A stretch of 64,000 nt of DNA from assembly GCA_019671135.1 (NCBI GenBank), contig JAHRHY010000012.1:620001-684000 (forward strand). Reading direction: 5' to 3'. A program made the translations under genes and the position numbers. Source of the stretch: Linnemannia hyalina. Its lineage: Eukaryota > Mortierellomycota > Mortierellomycetes > Mortierellales > Mortierellaceae. Positions within the stretch are counted from its first letter, which is position 1, and every line of letters begins with the position of its first letter. The notes below the pieces were generated by a model. The model was not told the DNA's origin. It searched no databases and saw only the letters and a list, made by a program, of their open reading frames with translations. Below are positions 32,616 to 44,373 of this stretch, in pieces.

Positions 32616-35061
32616 CTAGCGGTAGATGAACTTGACGCGACTATCGGTGGCCAGCAGCTTGTCAAGGTCTCGTACACTACAGCCGAAATGAGTGCAGAGT
32701 TCGTCATAGTGGTGTTGACCATTCAAGCGTCTATCAACGGTACATTCCAAAACAAAAGCATAAGCTGTCAGCAAAGACCCTTACGCCACGAGGGGGAAAA
32801 AAAGGCCATGAAAGGGAGAGAGCGCACAGACGTTATGTCAACTTACTTTCTGAGGGCAGGAGGTATCACAACTCCTGAAGCCGAGTCATTGGACGACCCC
32901 TGTTGGTGTTGCTGCATACCTTGGTGTTGCTGGGCATGAGTTTGCTGATCTGTCGGTGCCAAGTTGTCGCCATACATTTTCTTTTGGTTTGATGGAATGG
33001 CAGAAGGTGTACCAGGCCGACTTGGTACCCTTCCATTAGGTGCAGCGGCAGTAGCGGTCGAGGGTGCAGCCTCTGCGTTCACTGGTTGTGGTGTGTGTAC
33101 TTTAGCGGAGGAAGGTGCGGAGGAAGGTGCTGAGCCGGAGGTCGCTGGATCGTAGTAATCCAGAATGGGGTATTTGTGCACCCTGTAGAGGAACCCCTTG
33201 ATCACACCAAAGGATATGAAGCGCCTGGATAAGAGGTAGAAAGATTGCGTGTTAGGATTGAGTCAAAGGGAGGAATAGCATTTTGTCCGCGCCATACGTA
33301 CAGTGTTACCAGAACGGCCACCTTACCTCACGTCAATGTTGTAGTCTGCAATTTGGTTCTGCTCAATCCAGTCCTGGAGAACAACGCCGTACTGAAGAGA
33401 GCAGTAGAGTGAAAAGATTTTGGCAAAGGATGGAGCGTGCATATCTAAAGTGTTCACCATAGTTCGACTCCGGTTAGCCACCTAGTAAAAGAACCAGCGG
33501 CATGTAGACTGTGGCAGGAGTGATGTCAATGCAGCGTACCTGGTAATGTGACATACGCGACACACTCATACTGCAGAGCAACATCCTCTGTGAGTCGCAT
33601 CATCTCCATCTTGACGGCGTAGATATTCTTGAACTGGAACAAGTCGACCATGATGATGCAACCGTAATACAGCAAGTGCTCCATGCACATCCTAGCGAGA
33701 ACTGTTTCCACATCGGCGTACTCGGCAATCTTCTTGACTGAGTTGACACCGTTGATGTATCCTGTGATCCTCTGCATTGTCATGTCCCAATTGACATCTG
33801 TCAACGCCTCCAGGTTGACTGTCGAGATGGGCACCTGGTAGTCGTAAACCGGTGCTGGGTTAGGGTATGTCGGAAATAGCTTTAAGTTGATTGTGTTTGC
33901 AGAATCTAAAGGGCCAAGGTCAACAACTGTTAGAGGCGGTTCACGATGCATTCATGCTGACAAAAGTTCGGTACATGAAACCCTCTAGTAATTGCAACGG
34001 GACTTACCGATAGGAATCTGGCACTCGCAATAACTGTTGAGATCCTCGATCAATTGCTCAATCAAGTTCTGCATCCCACTGCCGTCAGCCTGCATTAGAT
34101 CCATCAAGGAGGGTGCTTCCTGCGGTTTCGCCTTGGCGACAACAGTCGATCCACTGTTTGTGGCTCCTGGATTCGTTGTCGATCTGGCGGGAGGGAATGG
34201 TGAGGACGACGGTGGAGCTGTCAAGATTGATCCAATGCTGCTGCCTGACATAGAAGGGGGAGATGAGACGATTGCCGCGTAGGTAATGCTACCGGACGTA
34301 AACCCTGTTCCTGCTCCTGCCGTATAATGTCCCTCCTGTGATACGGTTGGCAATGTGGCTGCGGATGAGCCATTGGTCGTTGGGTCGGTGGGCGCTGTAA
34401 GTGTGCTTGAGGTTGAAGGCAAGGCAGAGTCAGTGGTAGTAGTCGATCCCTGTGTTTGTGCATTGGTTAAATCGGGCTTGCTGATGCTCAGGTTGGAGGC
34501 ACCTTCTCTGATAGTCTCCAGTGGTACTTGTCCATTGGCAGCGGGTTGCTGAGCCAAAGTTTTCGTGATGCTGGTTAATGTGGTTGTTATCGCTACAGCC
34601 GTGCTCGTTCCTGAAGGTCCCGAGATAGATGATGTAGAGTTAAGGCTCGCCAATGCCTCATTGTCCATCATCTCCAGCCGTGTCTGCCGACTAAGGAACT
34701 CGCTCTCCTTCTCCAGGGCCTTGAGGACTCGTGCCATTTTCCGGACAACGGGCTTGTACGACGAAATCTCGGCGTCCTTGTCAAAGACAAAGGCGAGGTT
34801 GAACATGAGAGCATTTCTCTGGAACTTTTTGTGCTCGAGGTTGATCGGGTAGCCGATGACCTTGCAGGTTGGGGTTGAGATGGTGACGATTTTGGCGCAG
34901 AGTTCGACCTTAGGGATGAGGAACTCGGAGATGGAGTCGAAGTCTACGAGGGGTGAGGTCTTGGATAGAATTGAACCCTCGGGCACTTCGTAGAGGACCT
35001 TGGGGCCCTGGGTGGGGTGGAAGGTGCAGTAGAAGATGGAGAGCAGGCGGGGGAATCCCAT
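32616..35061 (-). CDS. NPR2: NPR2/NPRL2, GATOR1 (SEACIT) subunit
   Basis: Five exons (34008-35061, 33540-33905, 33327-33444, 32847-33224, 32616-32730) give 676 residues. The longin-like start reads LLSIFYCTFHPTQGPKVLYE. Further family blocks are CKVIGYPINLEHKKFQRNAL, FNLAFVF, YKPVVRKMARVLKALEKES, INLKLFP, VPISTVNLEAL, WDMTMQRITGYINGVNSVKK, DIRR-type RFISFGVIKGFLYRVHKYP and the C-terminal winged helix ending LNGQHHYDELCTHFG..VRDLDKLLATD. With NPR3 and IML1/DEPDC5 it forms the GAP for Rag/Gtr GTPases and lowers TORC1 activity when amino acids are scarce. A Ser/Thr/Ala-rich insert of about 180 residues lies in exon 1, with a second low-complexity insert in exon 4, so the protein is longer than yeast or animal forms. 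The start Met (35061) directly precedes the conserved block. Confidence 0.93.
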
Positions 35062-35263
35062 CGAGAACAGAGTTTGTTGGCTGGAAGCACAGGCAAAGCA
35101 CAATGGCAAACCGCGAATGGACACTTAAACATAGTGGCGTTTGAGGGAAAATTAACTTGTGCGATCGCATTCTCTTCCGTCCGTCACATTGGGCCTTCAT
35201 GGCCTGTTTATTCGGTGATCTGATCACCTTTCTCACTTCACCACCACACTTACACTTACAACC
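35062..35263. promoter_or_regulatory. Compact bidirectional promoter, NPR2 / TIM13
   Basis: Only 202 bp separate the start codons of two divergent genes, so core promoters and leaders overlap or abut. A short CACCACACTTACACTTACAA leader precedes the TIM13 ATG. No TATA box is obvious. Confidence 0.6.
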
Positions 35264-35953
35264 ATGTCTGACTTTGGAAACTACGGCGGCGGCTCCATGG
35301 TGCGTAGCAAGGACTTCAGGAACACATTGATCGATTCTTGAAACTGGGCGACCGAATGAATTTTTTTAGTCGTTAGGTTGATCTTGTACACGATCCCTCG
35401 GACCTGAAAACTAACGACGGATTTTTAACAACACAATAGGAGGCCAAGAAGCAGCAAGTCATGGACCAGGTCCGCAGCGAGCTCGCTCTCGCTAACGCCC
35501 AGGAGTTGATCAACGTATGTATCATAGAGGCTTGACCATAAGGGACCGAGTACAGTCAAACAGTACGTCAATGCTGACATGCTTCTTCGGTATATCTCAT
35601 TTCTATATCATAGAAAATCAACGAGAAGTGCTTCGCCAAGTGCGTGATCAAGCCCGGCGCCAAGTTGAGCGGTGGCGAACAGGTCAGTTCCTTGTACAAT
35701 TGTATTTGAATTCTCTTTATGGCCTTTTCAGTACCTACGACCGGACTCTAACCCGCCAGCACACATACTCTTGCCTTCCATTTGGTCTGTTGACCTCCGA
35801 CACACACACCCACCGTATCGACATTTGCAATTCCATCGCCAACAGGACTGCCTCTCCAAGTGCATGGATCGCTACATGGAGGCATGGAACATCGTCTCCC
35901 GCACCTATATCAACCGCGTCCAGCGCGAGTCGCAGAACGCTGGTGGCATGTAA
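35264..35953 (+). CDS. TIM13: Small Tim chaperone Tim13
   Basis: Four small exons (35264-35299, 35440-35514, 35614-35682, 35846-35953) give 95 residues. The twin CX3C signature is complete (C43-C47 and C62-C66, 14 residues apart). The flanks are typical of Tim13: [20 protein letters not shown] before, [16 protein letters not shown] after. Tim13 pairs with Tim8 in the mitochondrial intermembrane space. It guides hydrophobic inner-membrane proteins such as Tim23 across that space. The Cys pairs form intramolecular disulphides through Mia40. Confidence 0.94.
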
Positions 35954-36719
35954 ATTTTTATCAACCTTACTTTCACCCGCCTATTTCCTCAACTCACCTC
36001 GCATCATTCGACCATCAACACAACACATCATAGACCATTTCATTGTTTTCTTGCATAAACATTTGATTGTACATCTACAGACTCCATAGGATACTACATA
36101 TGCAACTACAGGATTATTTTCAAGGGATTGCGCTTTGGGAGTTCGAAGGGGAGCGGTCTACACAATGCATTTAGGGATTCTGTAGGATGTGATCATTCTT
36201 CACCACATCGCGTTTTTGGGGATGGTCGGGCTACGTCAAGAAGCTACGCTCGAGCCGAGGATTTGTTTATTTGTTTGTGTTTTTTCGTCTGTCAATTGAA
36301 GATCAGGGGACAGCCGAAGGAAGAAGAAAAAAACAAACTCACCTACACACACGTGCGAAATGCATTCTTCCACATTGATCCCCATTTGTTGTGGGTTTTT
36401 GAGGGGTTCATAGAGCTTTCTGGGGGGTGACCAAATATATAAAAAAAAACTAAAGGGATGACAGCTTTCGGAGAAGCTCTTTGACTCTTGCAAGTTTGAA
36501 AAGGAGTATGGAAGTTGTTCGTGGTGTTCTGGTTGCTGACACATACAATAACCACCCGGACTACCCGAACTTGCCACCCATAAAAGAAATGGTTCCATCT
36601 GTGCCGCTTTTCTGTTTTTCAACTGCTCTCAACTCTTTTGTGCCTCCACAACTCCTCCACAGAAAAAAACTCCGGCTGACCTCACACTTTTGTCCAACGA
36701 ACACATTTCCCCTCGCACA
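35954..36719. other. Intergenic, no gene recognised
   Basis: This stretch holds the 3' flank of TIM13 and the promoter of the mpaB-like gene. No coding exon was seen. The short frames on both strands have no domain content. Confidence 0.55.
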
Positions 36720-38368
36720 ATGTCTTGTCCGGCTGGATTTTCCTTCGAATCAGAGCGGCGTAAGGCACCTTTTGCTGCCATCACCGAAACCCTACAACCG
36801 GGCCAACGCTTTCAGTTCTGGGACTATGATATCATGTGGACAGAGAAGCACCTCCCCTCCAGCCGCCTTGAGCCTTTACGCAAGATCGGTGATCCTCTGG
36901 CTGACAACGCGTTGGAGGTCCTCAAGGTCAAGCAAGGCGAGGATGCCCTCAAGGCCTTGGTCGCATATGTTTCTCAGCCCGAAGAGAAGCAAGAGAGTCC
37001 TGCACCTCGTTTGCTGATGCAGCAGCTCATGACGGTCCCTGAGTGGGTGAACTGGGAACAAGTCAAACGTGGTCAAGAAGTATACTGGTATGCATGACTT
37101 GTGCTTGATCCTCAACGATGACTCCATCTTTTCTTCTCCCCTTTTTCCACCCCTTTTTCTCACCTGAATATGTGCTTTTCCTGCCCTTGAGACTCATCTT
37201 TTTTCGAATATTCAGCAGTGGACCAATACGACTCATCTTAACCATCTATCGCTCCACGCTTACTTCGTGGCACAAGTTTTGACACTAATCGCTCATTCAC
37301 TTGAAACTTCACCTACGTCAATTTAGGCGCTATTGCCTCTTCATATCTCACGCGCTTCTACACTTTTCTCTTGCTGGTGGATTCTCCGTCCCCAAGATTA
37401 CCAAGGTCCTCAACTCCACTGGCTACCTATCTGGTAAAAAGACCAAGGAGCGTGTCCTTGAGACCTCGCAGTTCGTCCTCGATGTCGTCCACTCGATCGA
37501 TTACCTCCAACCAGGAACAGGCGTCGCCTGGGAGTCGATCGTTCAAGTTCGATTCCTTCACGCCAGCGTTCGCGCCCGTCTGTCCAAGATTAGTCGCGCT
37601 CACTCAAAGTACTACAATGTCGAAGAGCATGGCGTTCCGATCAACCAAGAGGATCTCCTGGCAACCATGTTCTCGTTCTCCAATACCATGTGGAGGGTGA
37701 TGGACTTCAAGATGGGAGTCCACATGACGACTCAAGAACGCGAGGATTATCTTCATCTGTGGCGCTACATTGGCTACATGATGGGTGTTGACGATGTCCT
37801 TGGCGCTGCCCGTACACCCGAGAGTGCCGATGCCTGTCTCGAATCGATTGTCCTCCACCTGACGGATCCAGACGACGAGAGTGGACGCATGTGTGCGACT
37901 CTTCTCCAGAACATGGGGCCAAAACCGATTATCCCCGTCAAGATCATCAAGGCGATTGGCCTGCCTGACCCCTTCAAGATTCACATGGCTTTAGCCGAGC
38001 ATCTGCTGGGACCTGTCTTTTGGAAAGAGAGTGGACTGCCGCGTATGACGACTCCTTACCGGTTCGCCAAGCAGATGATTCTAAACATTATGTTGTTTGA
38101 TCTCTGGCTGGTGACAAAGTCGCCGTGGTGGTTCCGGATCCGGAGTCCTATGATTCGCAAGGTCCAAATGATGGTAATTGCCAAGAAGATTGGGAAGCGG
38201 ACCCAGTTTGAGTTGAAGGAGGTGCCGCAGGATGGAGGAAAGGCGTTTGATGGTCAGCCAGCGGGTGGGCCTAGGAAGGACGCGGACAGTGGTAGTGGGT
38301 CGTATTGGCCCAAGATGTTGACGATTGCTTCTGCTGCTGTCGGCTTGGCGATAACGCTTGCCCAATAA
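36720..38368 (+). CDS. ER-bound oxygenase mpaB / rubber oxygenase (DUF2236) family protein
   Basis: Two exons (36720-37087, 37327-38368) give 469 residues. The joined text EVYW-RYCLFISHALLHFSLAGGF begins the DUF2236 region. Family features follow: KKTKERVLETSQFVLDVV, then VRFLHASVRARL with a likely haem-ligand His, HGVPINQEDLLATMFSFS and the LHLWRYIGYMMGVDD block. Members include mpaB, which cleaves a prenyl chain in mycophenolic acid synthesis, and bacterial latex-clearing protein. The substrate here is unknown. There is no secondary-metabolite cluster around it, so a housekeeping lipid or isoprenoid role is as likely. The C-terminus ends in a short hydrophobic segment (MLTIASAAVGLAITLA) that could anchor it in a membrane. 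An AATAAA-like signal follows at about 38385. Confidence 0.85.
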
Positions 38369-38890
38369 TGATATGATATTGGATGAATAAAGCCATACGG
38401 ACCAAGTCGATATCTCATTGATTGCAACAACCGCCTCTTTTTTTTATCTTTGCTAGCCATATCGCCGTTCTCAAGGCCCGCTCATTTGACTTTGCCAGGT
38501 GTGTTCGTTTAGTGGATTTTTACGAATGATAGAATGGGGGCGTAATAAGAACCCCCACAAACCGTGGTGTTCTTTTGATGATCGCGACGCGTTCAACAAC
38601 CATGAACGGGAGGAATCGCTCTCCTTAAAAGAAAAAAAAAATGACGTCACAATCTAAAAAATTGTAGTGTGTTCCATCTGCTATGTTCATTTCCTCACTC
38701 CTCCCCTCTCCTAACTGGATGTGTACGAGGCTCGGTGTGCGCCCTCCTTCAACAGCCATCAACAACTCTCTCATCTCATCAGACACCTAATCACCCTCAA
38801 CAAACACAACCTCCACACTCATCGTCCTCCTCCCTTCCACCCCTTTGTTTGCCCTCACATACATCCCGTACACACAACACACGCGACCAA
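38369..38890. other. Intergenic, no gene recognised
   Basis: The 3' flank of the mpaB-like gene and the promoter of SGF73. The last 200 bp are rich in C and CT on the + strand, like other leaders here. Confidence 0.55.
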
Positions 38891-40897
38891 ATGACTGGGA
38901 CCCCTCCAGGTAAACAACAACGCTGAACCCACAAAATAATAACAATAAAATTCACTGCCTTCGCCCACTTTCCTCTCGACTGGGATCCCGCAAGGGAGCC
39001 ATCACTACACAACCCAACGCAATGTCATTACAATCACGCCTCGGACATATTACAACCATAGAGACTGACACACAGCCCTGACCTCTATTCATACACCGCT
39101 CCTTTTTATTTAAACAATTAGCTGGCTGGGAAGCCCTGAACGACAGGCAGACAGGCCTACTCATGGACCAGCGGAGAGAAATTGAGCTCGCAGAAGCAGG
39201 TAAAATATACCCTCCCTCCCTCCCCGCTTCTTGGCCCCTCCGCCTCTCCCTCTCCCTTCCCTTTGCTATCAACCGCCTTGATTTTTGAGTTTCTTTGAAA
39301 AGCGCGTTCTTTTTTTAATATGTCGAGCTCATTAATAACGGACGCCCCTTTTGTTTGAAACGACTTAGGAATTCTGAACAATGCTCAAACACTGCTCGGT
39401 TCAGACACGGTTGATTCGCTTTCAGGACTCGTCAACCCGCAAACGCTTGCAGTCTTTCGGGAACAGGATCGCTGGAAGAAACTGCCTCGAGGATCTGCAT
39501 CACACGCTGCTACAGCAGCAACAGCAGCACCTCTTAGCAATGACCTGTTTAAAAACTCGACTTCGTGGATCGGGATTCGATCACAGCTAGATGCCGAGGG
39601 TAAATGATTGACCTTGTCTTATCAGATCGGGACGAAAAATTGATTGTCTTGAAGGGTATGTATAGAGGTTAACCTTTATCTTTTTCTCATTTCTTGGAAC
39701 AATAGAGCATTGCGAACTTGCGGACAAAGTCACTCAGTCTCAAGGGAAATCAAAGGCACCAACTGCGTCACGTCTGGAATTCAAGGAGATGAAGACATAT
39801 GGAGGCATGCCCATGACGGATGAAGTTGTGATCGTGACTTGTGTCCACTGCGACAAGCCTATGATCCCCAGTGCCGTCAAGGAGCATCGAGGTAATTTAT
39901 TTGCCATACTCCGTTCTATGTGGGCATGAGTCATACTTTGCTATCGTGGCGAAGTGAGATATTTACCAGATCATTTTGAATTTTTGTTACTTGTTAGGCA
40001 AATGCAAGGCATCAGCAGTGGAATCAGCACCTGCGGCACCAACCTTGGTGATCCGTACCGAGGCGTTGGAGAAGAAGCCTGAAACAAAGACCAAGAAGAG
40101 AAAGGAATCCGTCGTGATTGAAGGTACAACCTTTGTTTTATATATCGTGGGGTTGATCTGGTATGAACTAAATGCACTCATGCATTGGACTCTAACAAAA
40201 GTGACAATTAATTATATGGTGAATAGAACCGGAGACGCCTGTGTCGGCGGTTGAGATGTCGCCTCCTCCTGCGTCGGTGCCGGAGAAGAAGCCATCGGAG
40301 AAGAAGCAAAAGATCGCCAAGGTTGCCAAGGTCAAGCCACCTGGTCGCGTCAAAGGGCCTCTGGACCTGGATAAGCAATGCGGTGTTGTTCCCTCGATTG
40401 GCGCACCGCCTTGTGCTCGTTCATTGACCTGCAAGAGCCACTCCATGTCGTCTAAGAGAGCTGTTGAGGGTAGATCAAGACCCTATGACGTTCTCCTTGG
40501 AATGTACCAAAAGAAGCCAATGCCTGGTATGTTGCTTGTGTCATTAGGATATGATAGTTTTCAGATGCAAGCTTATTTCTTGATTTTAGTGGCAATGACT
40601 GAGCAATTTAAACTCTTCCTTCGTTTAGTCAAAGATGAAAAGATCAACCGAGATTCTGAGGCTCCGCTTGCTGACAAGGAAGACGTCAACGTGGACTCTG
40701 ATGAAGAGTACACGGATCTGCTGGATGCGGTGAGAAGCTACGAGCCCCAACCCTTGGCAACCCGGCCCACGACATACATGCGACGACGCAATAACTGCTA
40801 TCGAATCAGGGACTTGTTTCTCGACGCGCTCAAGGGACCGTGCCGCCCAATTATTCCTAGCGGATCAGCTCACGATCAGTCGACTATGCACCTCTAA
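38891..40897 (+). CDS. SGF73: SGF73/ataxin-7, SAGA deubiquitinase-module subunit
   Basis: Seven exons (38891-38909, 39122-39199, 39369-39599, 39706-39891, 39998-40123, 40227-40526, 40629-40897) give 402 residues. All six introns are in the same phase, after the first base of a codon. An atypical zinc finger lies in exons 4-5 ([21 protein letters not shown]). The SCA7 domain (from about residue 255) reads [20 protein letters not shown], then [20 protein letters not shown] and [11 protein letters not shown]. The N-terminus ([13 protein letters not shown], then WKKLP) corresponds to the segment that inserts into the Ubp8-Sgf11-Sus1 module in yeast. It tethers H2B deubiquitination to SAGA. The C-terminus contains a small Arg-rich block. 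The start exon is only 19 bp; it is supported by frame and a good donor. Confidence 0.9.
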
Positions 40898-43800
40898 TGA
40901 GAGATTCTTTCACGAATGGAACTATCGTATTACCAAAGGCTCGACTTGCAACATTGCGATGTTATGATAACGCGTGTCTATCTGTTCTACTCCCCTGTCA
41001 TCTATTTTCTTCTTCCCTTCCCCCTTTCTTTCGCCTGAGCGTGCACACGCACGCACACTCGCTCCCTCACACACACAACAACATCGATTGAGATAGCTCT
41101 TCACCTGCTCAAGATTCTCTGTAAAATACTTTAATGTACCATTGCTTGCTAACTATTCATTGCCCTTGCCCTTGAGCTTGATCTTGTTTCATTCATTTTG
41201 TTTGTTGTATGCTCATGTGTTTGTTGATGTTGGATTTACTATGTTTGTTTGTGCGTGTTGTATTTGTTTGTTTAAAAGGGAGTTGTGTTAGACATGTGGT
41301 GCTCTCAAAAACAAGTTTCAGGAATTTGGTGTTTTTCTTTCTTGGAGTGTCGATCCATTCCGTAAGCACCGTTCTTTCTTACTTTCTTCTCACTTTCTTT
41401 CTCTCTCCTCACTCTCTCACTCTCTCTCACCCTCTCTCTTAGCTTGCGCTCTCAGGTTGGTGTTGATAAAACACCAAAAACGACGGTGTGGAATACAGAT
41501 CTTGGAAAACAAACAAAGGCACGACCGACGAACAATCTTTTCAAAGAGAAAAAAAAACAACTCAGAAAGGGTGGGGACGGACAAAGATACAGGCAAGGGG
41601 CTTTTTAGAAGGGGGTGTTGAGAAAGAAGAAGGTTTACTGCACACCTTTCATTAGGCTCGTTTGGAGTTTCGTGTTTTTTGCTTGAGTGCGATGACTATT
41701 GTTCATTTTTCTTTTCCTCCGAGGGCATCAAGGGCGAGGGGCAAAGGGTAAAAAACAAAAGACAGCAATGAGCACATGACAGACAAGATCTTCATCAAAA
41801 GGCACCACCATGAGGTCATGTATGAAGTTCAGGGATAGTGAGAGTACTACCATGTCCTCATCTTCCCCCTTGGACACTTGGACAATTGGACGACAATTGG
41901 ACAATGTCTCTCCTATAACTCCTATGTCCTTGCTTGGTCGTGAACCTCCTTTGTAGTCAAAGAAACTCTGGGAATTGCATAGAGTCTGTGCTCCTGTGGA
42001 ATGACGCGACTGGGAGCAATTGATGAGCGTGTTCCATATGGAGAAATTGTCCATGTCTGCCTGCCTGTCCGTTTACAACTGACACACGGTTGTCAAACTC
42101 TCATTGAACTAAAGAGCGAACTCCAAAGACCAAGCTTTCCTTGTTGTTGCTGTTGTTTTCGTTATGGCTCAGTTTTTGTATTACGAAACACTTCATTCTG
42201 CGAATGCGAGTAACGTCAGTCGTTTTCGGGCAATCGAACACGAAGAAACAATGAGAACAAAGTGACAGAAATAATTGGGCAGCTTCGGCATGTTGGTCAT
42301 CCATCGCATTCCTTCCTCTATGAAGCATTGTTTTCTTTGTGTATGTTTTTTTTTTTCACTGTTGAGATGCTCTCAATCTGACGGAAAATGAAGAGGAGGT
42401 CTGTGTGCGTGAGAGAGTGAAAGAATTAGTGCAAATCCGGTCGTGTGAGCCCTAGGAGCCACAGGAGGTTGTTTCTCTTTCTCTTTGCTCTCTCCCTCTC
42501 CTCCATAGACCCATGGACGCAAGGGGGTCGGGAATACATTGTGCAATAGACGACATGAACCACAAGGAAAAACTGCCTGTAAAGAGATAAGTAAGCAAAG
42601 ACAAGGTTGTTGATGTTTATTTTGCCTTGCATGGAAGATACTCCGATAAAGATAGGAAGAGCCGCAAATGATTTGGGGTCTGTTTTTGTTCCATGCAAAT
42701 GGTGTCAATGCAAAGAAGTGTCAGCTTCTCCTTTTGCATGCAGAAGCGCAGAATGATGGTGGTCGAGCTTGTTCATTCCTCCCTTTCCTCCCACTTTTCT
42801 GTGACTCCTAGATGACATACAAGGCCACTTGTTCGTTTTTTTTTTTTTTTTTTTTTTTTTTTGCATGTCCACGAAGTAGTGTATTGACTAAAGACCCCAC
42901 GAGATCGTCTGTACTGTACTGAGGCTCTCATCTCCGAAGAGTGTCCGTCTGTCTGTTGTTTGAATGCATGCACGCACCGTCGTACAAGATGTTGAGAAAC
43001 AAAACACCAAACAAGGGCTTCTTTTTGAGGGACGTTCTATGAGGAAAAGGGCCGAAAATGTGATCTCGTTGTTTGTTATTGTTGTTGTTGTTGAAAACAT
43101 CACCATCTCTGGTTGTTGATTGTTCGAAAGTATGTGTGAGTGATTGTCTGATTGTCTGATATTCTTGGTGTCCTCTCTGGCTGTCCATCTCCTTATTTTT
43201 CTGCTTCATCTTCCTCTTTTCCTCTCTCTCTTCTTTTCTCCCCTCATTCTCTTTTTCATTTCCATTTCTCTCTCCCCTCACTCTTACACAATCCTACACG
43301 CTGCATCCATTTCCTACAAACAGGCACACACACACTTGCCCAAAAAGAAGCTCACACCTCCTCCTCCTCTTCGTCTTTCTCTCACTCTCTCCTTCTCCTC
43401 TCACCTACACACACTCTCCTCATTCTCCAACTCGGATCCGTCACTGAACCCTTGGCGGGTATGTACTTTTTCGCTTGCTTCGTTGCCTGTTTCTTATCTC
43501 GCTCAGAAACATCCCTCTCAAAACACACACACACACACAACATAGCATATTACCCCAGAGAACACAGAAACACCATAACGTCGCGTTGAATCCTGTTTCT
43601 GTGCCGTTGTGCCTTTGTTCAATCTCGCCCACTTGCTTCTTGTTGCCAATGTGTGCTGTGTATGTTTGCATGTTTGCATGGTTGCCACTCCATACAAACG
43701 CACACGCACACCCTCACCCCGCCCCATTTTACTATCTCAGTTTTTTTTTTTTTTTTTCTTTTTTTTCCTTTATTCCCTTTCCCTTTATTCCCTCCTCTTC

Positions 43801-44373
43801 CTTTCAAGTCTCCTTTTCCTTTTCCTTTTCCCTCTCCTTTCCTCCTCTTCCTCCCCTTCCTCTCTGCTCTCCTCTCCTTCTACAACTTCCTCTTCTTCCT
43901 TCCACCGCTACTTCTTCACCCTTTCCCTTCTCCCTTTCTCTTTTCTCCTCTTCAGCTCTCACGCAATCCTCCATCCTCTACCGATTGTCTGGTCACACGC
44001 ACACTTCCCTTTTTCTCAACATAAACTCAGCCTTTCCACTTTAACCTTTTTTTCCAGTATTCCCTTTCTCCTTTCCTTCTTTCTTCTTCCCTCCTTGCCT
44101 CCTTCCTTATTCTTCGCTTGACCGGCAATAACCCCTCCGTTGTTCAACAAAAACACTTACTTAACTATCTCTCTTTGTTCTCTCCTCTCGCCTTTTCCTG
44201 TCAACCTTTCACGCCTTCCTCGTCCACGTCTCACAAACCAACAGAGAGTCAAAATCAGATCGATAACAGACACTGATCAACACCTCACAACCGCCTTTAC
44301 TCTCTCATCAAAACCACAGCTGCCCGTCTGACTCTACAACAACGTACTTTACGAAGAGAAAGAGAGCAGCTGA
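40898..44373. other. Long intergenic region with CT-rich leader of the RING-RRM gene
   Basis: About 3.5 kb without a recognisable protein. From about 43150 to 44340 the + strand is almost continuously pyrimidine-rich, with AC-dinucleotide runs (about 43530-43550). A possible leader intron runs from a GTATGT donor near 43459 to a TTTTTTTCCAG acceptor near 44056. A 27-T run lies at 42836-42862. The frames between 41700 and 43000 do not show domains. Confidence 0.5.
42836..42862 (+). repeat. T27 tract
   Basis: An uninterrupted run of 27 T lies in the intergenic region. Confidence 0.95.

Noticed and set aside
40241..40897. Unspliced 218-codon frame at the end of SGF73
   Set aside because: The intron 40527-40628 happens to stay open in this frame, but it has proper GT..AG borders and its removal restores the family alignment around PMPVKDEK.
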